Below are positions 44,782 to 51,974 of a stretch of DNA of 64,000 nt, one piece after another. The position numbers and the translations under genes are program-made. The notes below the pieces were generated by a model. It was not told the DNA's origin. It made no database searches and saw nothing but the letters and a program-made list of their open reading frames with translations. This DNA comes from Bacteroidales bacterium (GTDB lineage Bacteria > Bacteroidota > Bacteroidia > Bacteroidales > UBA3663): positions 1 through 64,000 of the forward strand of contig JAILKE010000037.1 in the NCBI GenBank assembly GCA_024694125.1, written 5' to 3'. Position 1 is the first letter of the stretch; each line of letters opens with the position of its first letter.

Positions 44782-46770
44782 TTACTTAGCACCAGGCGCA
44801 GCATCATTGCCGATTAGCTGATTGCTGTCGAACTTCTTATTACTGTTCAATTCCAATCGGAATCCATCCTTAGGCAGATATTCACGATGCAGGTCATCCA
44901 GTACAGGTTTGGTTTTACCCGACATCTTAGCCGATGTTGGTCCAACGATATCCATCACGATTACCTCGTTTACTCCCTTCTTGAGCCAGCAACCTGGTAC
45001 ATAGAGCGTTTGTTGGGGGCCGACATTCCAGAAACGGCCCAAGCAATGACCGTTGATCCATACAAGGCCCTTGCTCCAGCTGCTCATATCCAGATAGGTA
45101 TCACCGACTTTCTTAACCTTGAAAGAACTCTTGTAATAGCCTGGAGCAGACGAGGGTTCGATATTTCCATATTTGCGGGAAGCGACAAAGTCATAATCAA
45201 CAGGCAGCAATTGAACTTGCCAATCCTTGAGGTTATAAGTCAATTCAGCGCCCTTGATTCTTGTGCTGAGTTCTACTCTTTCAGTGATACCCTTGTGATC
45301 GTGAATCAATTTGCTATAATTGATACGACCCATTGCTTCCATCATAATCTGCAACGTACCGCCCTTAGGCAAAGCAGGCATCCGTAAAGTATTCTCGAAC
45401 TTATTTCCTCTGTATAGACGGCCTATCAGTTTGCCATCTACCATGACAGTAGCGTAATCACAAACCTCGTGAATAGTGAGCAGACCCTCCTGCTGAGTCT
45501 CGGGCAGTTGGCAAGTATAGAGCATTGAGCCATAACCCTGATTATAGAACTCCATTGGATGAATATCTTCCGACATGATTGGAGCAGGCAGATTCTCTGC
45601 AGCCAGAAGAGGTGCAAATTCATTAAACCCAAATTCTGCAATTTCCGTCATAGGTTTAGCCTTAGGGACGGCAGGCAGTTTTTTGTCCGAATAGTTCTGC
45701 AGCAAATCACGGAGTTGATAATACTTGTCCGTTGCAGCACCTTGTTCATTGATAGGTGCATCGTAATCATAACTGGTACAATCAGGAGCGAAACCAGTAT
45801 TGTTAGCACCTGCCCATTGTCCGAAGGATGTTCCTCCATGAGTCATATATAGAGAGAACGATATGCCACGGTCAAGCATATCCTTGATGCCATTGACCAT
45901 CTTGTTCGCAGGACGAGTCTGATGAGCCGTTCCCCATCCGTCAAACCAACCTGACCAGAACTCCGAACACATCTTAGGTGCATCTGGGCGCAGTTTTCCT
46001 ACAGTTTCGAACTGCTTGTCGATATTGGCGCCCGTACCGAAGTTCATTGTCCATAGCAGGTCAGGCAGGGCATTGTCCTGGAAATTGCTCGACCAGTCGC
46101 ACTGGAAGAGCTGAGTCTTGTCCCATCCAGCAGCACGGAGAGAATCACGTACAGCCGAGACATAAGGTTTGTCCTTCGCATACGAACCATATTCATTCTC
46201 GACCTGGACCATCAGGATATTACCACCATTTTCCAGTCTGTATGGTTCCAATTGCTTGGCCAGTGCACGTTCGAAACGTCCGACAGCCTTCATGAAGTCA
46301 GGATTCAACGAGCGGAGCTTCATATTGTCATATTTGAGCAACCACCAAGGCAAGCCACCCATCTCCCACTCGGCACAGACGTAAGGTCCGGGGCGTACTA
46401 TAACCCACATATCGTTTTTCTGACAGAGGCGTACAAATTCAGCTACATTGCGTTCTTCTGTCTCGAAGTCATATACGCCCTCCTGTTGTTCATGTTGGTT
46501 CCAGAAGATATATATACATACTGCATTCATACCGAGCGCCTTGCACATCTGGATACGATGTTCCCAATAGGCTTTCGGGATACGCAGATAATGCATTTCT
46601 GCTGCTTTAATTACAAAGGGTTTGCCATCCAGCAGGAATGTGCCTTTACCCTGTTCAAAGGTGTGTGTTGCTACTTCTTTAGCGGTTGCGAAATTGGTAG
46701 TAGATAGAAGACAGCCGGTAATCATGGCAGCCTTGCAAAAGGTTGAAAGAGATGAGTGTAAATGTACCAT
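44782..46770 (-). CDS. GH35-family beta-galactosidase
   Basis: A 662-residue exported enzyme with a signal peptide at the N-terminus. It shows FLLDGKPFVIKAAEMHYLRIP and the TIM barrel with acid/base Glu in VQVENEYGSY (near residue 180) and the nucleophile Glu in MCSEFWSGWFDGWG (near 260). Beta-sandwich domains (WINGHCLGRFWNVGPQQTLY) complete the GH35 layout. It would remove terminal beta-galactose from plant side chains, exposing or following removal of fucose by the neighbouring GH95. It is the first gene of the minus-strand run with its own promoter. Confidence 0.92.
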   Translation of the reverse strand: MVHLHSSLSTFCKAAMITGCLLSTTNFATAKEVATHTFEQGKGTFLLDGKPFVIKAAEMHYLRIPKAYWEHRIQMCKALGMNAVCIYIFWNQHEQQEGVYDFETEERNVAEFVRLCQKNDMWVIVRPGPYVCAEWEMGGLPWWLLKYDNMKLRSLNPDFMKAVGRFERALAKQLEPYRLENGGNILMVQVENEYGSYAKDKPYVSAVRDSLRAAGWDKTQLFQCDWSSNFQDNALPDLLWTMNFGTGANIDKQFETVGKLRPDAPKMCSEFWSGWFDGWGTAHQTRPANKMVNGIKDMLDRGISFSLYMTHGGTSFGQWAGANNTGFAPDCTSYDYDAPINEQGAATDKYYQLRDLLQNYSDKKLPAVPKAKPMTEIAEFGFNEFAPLLAAENLPAPIMSEDIHPMEFYNQGYGSMLYTCQLPETQQEGLLTIHEVCDYATVMVDGKLIGRLYRGNKFENTLRMPALPKGGTLQIMMEAMGRINYSKLIHDHKGITERVELSTRIKGAELTYNLKDWQVQLLPVDYDFVASRKYGNIEPSSAPGYYKSSFKVKKVGDTYLDMSSWSKGLVWINGHCLGRFWNVGPQQTLYVPGCWLKKGVNEVIVMDIVGPTSAKMSGKTKPVLDDLHREYLPKDGFRLELNSNKKFDSNQLIGNDAAPGAK

Positions 46771-46799
46771 AAATGTGTCAATTGTTTTTCAAATCGGTG

Positions 46800-46830
46800 C
46801 AAAGGTACTTATTATTTGCCGAATAAACAA
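46800..46830 (-). promoter_or_regulatory. Promoter of the GH35-GH95 run
   Basis: On the minus strand TTG (46830-46828), 20 bases, TACCTTTG (46807-46800), about 30 bases before the GH35 start. Confidence 0.8.
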
Positions 46831-46889
46831 ATTGTAATAGTAAAAAAATCATAGGCAGACAATTTTTCAACAACGCACGCGTTATATTA

Positions 46890-48878
46890 ATGATGAAATT
46901 AGGAAAAATTCTTATATATTCAGCATCCTTTGCTTTATTCTCCCTTTCGGTCGGCTGTAAGTCGGCCAAATTTTCGACTGCACTCGAAGAGATAGAACGA
47001 GGAGAGTATTACAAGGCATCACAAACCCTCAAGCAGGTATATCGCAAAACCAATCCCAAAGAACAGAGAGCCAAACGAGGCGAGGTCGCCTGGTACATGG
47101 GATATGTATATGACAAGCTTATGATGCCTCAACAGGCCGCATCGGGATATCTCAATGCAGAGAGGTATGGCTGGGGAGACTCAACCATCCATTTGAGCAT
47201 TGCACGATCATTGCATCATGCAGGAAAGTACAAAGAGGCAATCAAGCATTACCAGCAATATCTACAGCTCTGTCCCGAAGATGAATCGGCCAAATCCGGT
47301 CTGGAAGGAGCTGCACAGGCTGCACAATGGAAACTGGATGGAAGCCGATATCAAGTCAAGCGTTTTCCCCTGGTCAATACGAGGCGAGCAGAATACTGTC
47401 CGGCAGTCTGGGGAGAGAATGACGAAGAGTTGTACTATACCACCAGCAATGACAAAGTCACTGGAGAGGAAACAAGCGATATAACCGGTACCAAGTATTG
47501 CGATATCTGGGTCATACGCAAGGACGAAAAAGGCAAATGGGGCAAACCGGAATCAGTGGAAAACATCAATTCCAAATACGATGAGGGAACACCCTACTTC
47601 TCGACCGATGGGCAGACAATGTTCTATACCTGTGCAGGCGGTGGAGATGGTTTGCCGGGTGCACCACAGATATATGTCTCCAAGCGTTCAGATGCATCGT
47701 GGGGCAAGGGCACATTGCTCAATATGCTGGGCGACACACTCTCTACATTTGCTCACCCAGCCCTTTCGCCCGATGGCAAGTATCTTTACTTTGTCAGTGA
47801 CCAAAAAGGTGGCGAAGGGGGATTGGATATCTGGAGATGCACCTTCGACGATGGAAATCCAGGCATTCCAGAGAATTTAGGTCCTACCATCAATACACCA
47901 GGCGATGAGATGTTCCCTACATTTTCGCCCGATGGACTACTGTATTTCTCGAGCAATGGACGCGAAGGAATGGGAGGATTGGACCTGTACAGTGCCCGTC
48001 TGGACGATTGGGGCACGTGGCACGTCGAGCATCTCGGAGCTCCGATCAACTCAGCGGGAGACGATTTCGGAATGACATTCATGCATCATACCGAGGCCAA
48101 GCAGGAAGGATGGTTCAGCAGCAACCGAAACCAGGGCAAAGGATATGACAATATATTTTCCTTCCTTCTGCCCTCCATTACAGTACGTATCTCGGGCAAT
48201 GTATATGATACAGAGGGGGAGCCTATTGCAGAGGCAATCGTCCGTATTGTCGGGCGCAATGGCATGAACTTCAAATCGGTGACCAAACCCGACGGTTCGT
48301 ACGAAGTCAAGATAGACCGCTCGACCGAATATGTAATGATGTCAGGCAAGGAAGGATATTTGAACAGGAAATCACAATTCACATCCGATCCAGACGAGGA
48401 AGATGCCGATTACGTGATAGATTTCTATCTACCCACCATTACCGAACCGGTTCTGGTGGACAATATATTCTACAATTACAATGATGCAAGTCTGCGCGAA
48501 GAGTCGTACCCTGCGCTGGACAACCTGGTTGAGATGCTCAACGACAACCCCTATTGCGTCATAGAGCTGTCGGCACATACCGACCGCATAGGTTCGCAGG
48601 AATACAACCTGGACCTCTCCCAGCGCCGTGCACAATCTGTATGTGATTACCTCATTGAGAAAGGCATCCATCCAGACCGGCTTGACCCTGTAGGTTATGG
48701 CAAATCAGACCCTGTTGTGGTCGATGAACGACTGAACGAACAATATAGTTATCTCCCAGTCGGACAGACATTGGACGAAGAGTTCATTGCGACCCTGACA
48801 CCCGAGCAACAAAAGGAGGCAGACCAGATCAACCGACGCACCGCATTCCGCGTGATAGCATTAGATTTTGGTCTGTAA
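46890..48878 (+). CDS. PorE-like OmpA-family lipoprotein (TPR, beta-propeller, CRD, OmpA domains)
   Basis: A 662-residue protein. A lipobox in the signal (FSLSVGCKS) is followed by TPR-like helices (up to about 150), a PD40/WD40 beta-propeller (TPYFSTDGQTMFYTC; PALSPDGKYLYFVSDQKGGEGGLDIW; PTFSPDGLLYFSSNGREG), a carboxypeptidase-regulatory fold (VRISGNVYDTEGEPIAEAIVRIV) and a C-terminal OmpA peptidoglycan-binding domain (IELSAHTDRIGSQEYNLDLSQRRA). This order is that of PorE of the type IX secretion system in Porphyromonas. Bacteroidales without that system also keep similar proteins, so T9SS membership is not certain. Confidence 0.8.
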   Translation: MMKLGKILIYSASFALFSLSVGCKSAKFSTALEEIERGEYYKASQTLKQVYRKTNPKEQRAKRGEVAWYMGYVYDKLMMPQQAASGYLNAERYGWGDSTIHLSIARSLHHAGKYKEAIKHYQQYLQLCPEDESAKSGLEGAAQAAQWKLDGSRYQVKRFPLVNTRRAEYCPAVWGENDEELYYTTSNDKVTGEETSDITGTKYCDIWVIRKDEKGKWGKPESVENINSKYDEGTPYFSTDGQTMFYTCAGGGDGLPGAPQIYVSKRSDASWGKGTLLNMLGDTLSTFAHPALSPDGKYLYFVSDQKGGEGGLDIWRCTFDDGNPGIPENLGPTINTPGDEMFPTFSPDGLLYFSSNGREGMGGLDLYSARLDDWGTWHVEHLGAPINSAGDDFGMTFMHHTEAKQEGWFSSNRNQGKGYDNIFSFLLPSITVRISGNVYDTEGEPIAEAIVRIVGRNGMNFKSVTKPDGSYEVKIDRSTEYVMMSGKEGYLNRKSQFTSDPDEEDADYVIDFYLPTITEPVLVDNIFYNYNDASLREESYPALDNLVEMLNDNPYCVIELSAHTDRIGSQEYNLDLSQRRAQSVCDYLIEKGIHPDRLDPVGYGKSDPVVVDERLNEQYSYLPVGQTLDEEFIATLTPEQQKEADQINRRTAFRVIALDFGL

Positions 48879-48916
48879 CGTTCCACAACAATCCATAATT
48901 TATCATAACAAACAAT

Positions 48917-48960
48917 AATCCGTCGATTCCAGTTACAATTCTGGTCAATCGACGGATTTA
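48917..48960 (+). terminator. Terminator after the PorE-like gene
   Basis: AATCCGTCGATT pairs with AATCGACGGATT with a further CAG/CTG pairing inside the loop, followed by TATATTTT. It lies about 40 bases after the stop. Confidence 0.75.
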
Positions 48961-49007
48961 TATTTTACAAATAGAAGAACAGTAGATCGTGACAGAGATT
49001 TTCAACC

Positions 49008-49238
49008 TCAAATCACGCACACCTTGTAGTACGTTTCATCCCCGAAGCCACAGACCTCGTCCATTTTACTATCACGAGTTATGGCTATGATGCGGCATCT
49101 TCTACCTTCCACATACAGAGAGCTGTTCAATTGAGGAGCCTCTTCCCTACGCAAAGAATAGATAAACACGTCAAACGGGTCAGTTTCATCGTAATGACCA
49201 ATGTCGCTCGGTTCGTATATGTTCCAGATGTAAGTCAT
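49008..49238 (-). CDS. Small unknown protein
   Basis: About 76 residues from MTYIWNIYEPSDIGHYDE; a TTG three codons upstream is also in frame. It has a mixed acidic/aromatic composition, ending CGFGDETYYKVCVI. No signal, membrane helix or known motif is visible. Regular codon use and isolation from other genes suggest a real gene, but this is weak. It lies between convergent transcription units and ends 48 bases after the terminator of the PorE-like gene. Confidence 0.5.
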   Translation of the reverse strand: MTYIWNIYEPSDIGHYDETDPFDVFIYSLRREEAPQLNSSLYVEGRRCRIIAITRDSKMDEVCGFGDETYYKVCVI

Positions 49239-49309
49239 ATAAAACAAATGGAGGGAAAGCGATGCTCCCCTCCATATTTTATTTCAGATTGAATTTCAAG
49301 GACAGTGCA

Positions 49310-50470
49310 TCAGTATTGCTGCTGTTGCATCTTTTTCAACTTCATTCGCATATTACGGATCCAACCATAATATCGTTTGATGATGGCGTCAGGCGAACTG
49401 CTCATCCACACATAACTATTGCGCAGTCTGTAGCTGATATCGTTGATGTCATCACGCTTGATGCCATCATAATCGCTGAAGAAAGGTCTGCCCGTTTCAA
49501 TATCATAGAAGCGGTTCCACACCAGAGTCGTGTCTCGGCTATTGGTCACCTTGACGTCACGTAGTCCATTTCTATTGACATAATAGAGCATTTTTTTATG
49601 TCGGATGGCATGTTTCTCCAGCCAATGTACAGCTGAAGTAACCGACTCCAATACTCTCTCGCTCGGTTCGGGGATATCCATCAGGAGAGAGAGAATACCT
49701 ACAGTCTCACCACATCCAGTCAATGCCGGAATCTCGAAATCGCGAGCCTTCATCGGCTGCATTGTCTTCTGGTCATACTGCTGTGCCCATACCGTCAAAT
49801 CGTTACCGCTACGCACCTGGCAGTCCAGTATGCACAGGACACCTTTGTAGAACGAGGCAGTACATCTGGCCTTCAATCCTTCATCTATCTGAGCGAACAT
49901 ATATGGGCTCTTGTTATCGGCCACATCCTTGAGCAACCGCATCACATTTACCATTGCATCGTTGTTGAACGTGATGTAGTCCTGGTAAGATGGTTCCATG
50001 TCAAAAGACGAAGTCTGCGATGGCCACACGAGGGGCCAACCGCCATTCTCGTACTGCATGCTGAGCAGATATTCCACACCGCGGATCATCGCTTCGCGAT
50101 ATCGCACATCTGCTGTTTTCTGATATACTCTGGCCAGATAGAAAACCTCGAGTGTAGTGGCACCTCCCTCAATCGTCGTACCTAAACCATTATTCTTTAT
50201 GGCTTGTCTCAGTTTAGCTCGACGTTGGGCCTCCTCGGGAGTGAGAGGATTCATCTCCCAGGTCTGGTTCTTGGGCCAACCGCCATTGGGGAACTGGTAC
50301 AATAACAATGTGTCAGCAATCGGAATCAGATGTTCTTCAGGCAGACGAGAATAGTCCTCCACCTCAGTGAGTTGTTTAAAACTGATCGTTATGCCCTTGC
50401 GGCCAGATTGACCGAACAGCAAACCAGAACTAACAGCAAAGAAAAAAGCAATAAATAATCTTCGGAACAT
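49310..50470 (-). CDS. PL10-family pectate lyase
   Basis: A 386-residue exported lyase (signal peptide MFRRLFIAFFFAVSSGLLFG). PL10 signatures in order: YQFPNGGWPKNQTWEM (near 60), LGTTIEGGATTLEVFYLARVY, YENGGWPLVWP, ITFNNDAMVNVMRLL, VWAQQYDQKTMQPMKARDFE, and the C-terminal VWNRFYDIETGRPFFSDYDG. It cleaves polygalacturonate by beta-elimination, making unsaturated products that KduI/KduD at 13-15 kb could process after further hydrolysis. It is not linked to that operon, and the promoter is its own. Confidence 0.88.
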   Translation of the reverse strand: MFRRLFIAFFFAVSSGLLFGQSGRKGITISFKQLTEVEDYSRLPEEHLIPIADTLLLYQFPNGGWPKNQTWEMNPLTPEEAQRRAKLRQAIKNNGLGTTIEGGATTLEVFYLARVYQKTADVRYREAMIRGVEYLLSMQYENGGWPLVWPSQTSSFDMEPSYQDYITFNNDAMVNVMRLLKDVADNKSPYMFAQIDEGLKARCTASFYKGVLCILDCQVRSGNDLTVWAQQYDQKTMQPMKARDFEIPALTGCGETVGILSLLMDIPEPSERVLESVTSAVHWLEKHAIRHKKMLYYVNRNGLRDVKVTNSRDTTLVWNRFYDIETGRPFFSDYDGIKRDDINDISYRLRNSYVWMSSSPDAIIKRYYGWIRNMRMKLKKMQQQQY

Positions 50471-50668
50471 AAAAAATATGTAAAGGAATGATTACCATAG
50501 GCACATAATACCTCAATCAATATAACTTAGAATACACATTGTCAACATTCGACGGACCGATGGCCGTAACAATCATAAAGAGTCGTAATTAATTGAATAG
50601 TATCTCATAATGGGACTCTAAGCAAAACATTTTCTAAATCATTTGGGTATATAGAGCCGAATTCTGGG

Positions 50669-50699
50669 CAAAGATAGTCTTTTTTCGTCAGTTCTCCAA
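50669..50699 (-). promoter_or_regulatory. Promoter of the PL10 pectate lyase gene
   Basis: On the minus strand TTG (50699-50697), 20 bases, TATCTTTG (50676-50669); the start codon follows nearly 200 bases later, so the leader is long and AT-rich and contains no gene. Confidence 0.7.
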
Positions 50700-50750
50700 A
50701 CTTTTTGTATTATTTCGCACTTTTTCATCCCGTATAGCATTAAGCTTCAT

Positions 50751-50780
50751 TGTTTTTGTTCAATGCTCTAAACAAAAACA
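50751..50780 (-). terminator. Hairpin after the DUF5715 gene
   Basis: TGTTTTTGTT (50751-50760) pairs with AACAAAAACA (50771-50780). It lies 34 bases downstream of the DUF5715 stop. The GC content is low, so its strength is uncertain. Confidence 0.4.
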
Positions 50781-50813
50781 GCATTAGCGCGCATGGCTTA
50801 TACCTCTGCCTGT

Positions 50814-51659
50814 TTATCGTGGTCGGACGGTAACGTGGAAGCAAGACTGTCTGTATTCATATTTGACATAACAATGTCCTGCAATCTTCATGTCATACAG
50901 CGCTCTGGCCAGGTCGGCTTTCAACTTATGGTCAGGCACCTTGCCACAATCGGCAAATCGGACATAAGTGATATCGAACGTGGTACCGTATCGGTGACAA
51001 CTCTCTCTGGTTGCATTCACGTTCCTGCGGCGTAATCTCTTGATATCAGCATCAGTACGCAGACAGGAAGTGATGATGAACCGGCTATCCGAACCATGGT
51101 ATTCCTGCCAACGTTGTCCCAGCGAGGTCAGGAAATCCGCTGCATCGGGCACCAGATAAGCTACCGAGTGGGACATCGGGTCGAGGTGATAGTATTTCGT
51201 GTCGCGGAGTTTGACCAATTTATTTTTATACTGATCGACATCCGTTCTTTTGGACAGAGGTTTGATGCCAAGACGTTTGGCAGCTTTCAACTGAACATCA
51301 TTCAGGTCCTTGAATGTACGAGACAGCGGAATGTTCTTCTTGGTCAATGCCCCGCACTTGAAGACTCGATGCTTGTTGTCGCCCGAATATAGAATAGATT
51401 TATATCCGTCACCGTCTGCCAACTGTTGGACATACTGCACCACTGCGTCGCGACCGCTGATCCAGTCATAGCCCTTGTATATCGCCATGCACACACCCCA
51501 TAGCAGCGTACCGAACATGCAGATGCCCAACATCAGCACGCTCCACCCTACCCGATGCCGGGTACGGGTACCTAAATGCCAATACCAGTCAACGACCTTG
51601 GGGCCATACAGACGAAACAGTTTTCGCAAATACAGATATAAGAAATAAAATATTCGCAT
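50814..51659 (-). CDS. DUF5715-family membrane-anchored protein (M15-peptidase-like fold)
   Basis: About 281 residues from MRIFYFLYLYLRKLF; an upstream Met (51698) would place the start next to the repeat element. One membrane helix (GWSVLMLGICMFGTLLWGVCM, near 40-60) leads to a periplasmic domain. The late block RFIITSCLRTDADIKRLRRRN, followed by ESCHRYGTTFDITYVRF, with His and Asp, resembles the D,D-carboxypeptidase (M15/VanY) metal site, and the C-terminus has HVTV. The family is DUF5715 in Bacteroidales; a peptidoglycan hydrolase role is plausible but unproven. Confidence 0.75.
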   Translation of the reverse strand: MRIFYFLYLYLRKLFRLYGPKVVDWYWHLGTRTRHRVGWSVLMLGICMFGTLLWGVCMAIYKGYDWISGRDAVVQYVQQLADGDGYKSILYSGDNKHRVFKCGALTKKNIPLSRTFKDLNDVQLKAAKRLGIKPLSKRTDVDQYKNKLVKLRDTKYYHLDPMSHSVAYLVPDAADFLTSLGQRWQEYHGSDSRFIITSCLRTDADIKRLRRRNVNATRESCHRYGTTFDITYVRFADCGKVPDHKLKADLARALYDMKIAGHCYVKYEYRQSCFHVTVRPR

Positions 51660-51683
51660 CGAAGCAATACAATAAGTAAATGT

Positions 51684-51881
51684 ACTCAACTTTCGCAAGC
51701 TCCAGTTGAGAGTAGGGAAAGGCTAAAAAAAGTAGTAAAAGGGGAGTAAAAGGGACGATACAAACAATCCCTGAAAACTCCCGCCAGTAATAGCAAATGT
51801 CCCTTTTACTACCTTTTTACTCCCCTTTTACTCCCCTTCTTTACTGAAAGTGAGCAAGTTGGAAACTTGCGAAACTTGAAT
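51684..51881. mobile_element. MITE/REP-like palindromic element
   Basis: A 198-base element. Its ends, ACTCAACTTTCGCAAGCT (left) and the complement of ATTCAAGTTTCGCAAGTT (right, 51864-51881), are imperfect inverted repeats of the same family as the element at 14108-14176. Inside, a 25-base arm beginning GTAGTAAAAGGGGAGTAAAA (51732) pairs with a partner starting at 51799 (GTCCCTTTTACTACC). No protein is encoded. It lies immediately upstream of the DUF5715 start and may carry that gene's promoter. A transposase or RAYT partner is not in the window. Confidence 0.65.
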
Positions 51882-51974
51882 AAAGGTATATAGTGGCCAG
51901 ACAACAAAAAAGAGACTCATTCACCTACCCGCCATAGCGCTGGCAGATGAATGAGTCATATAGTCATGAATCCG

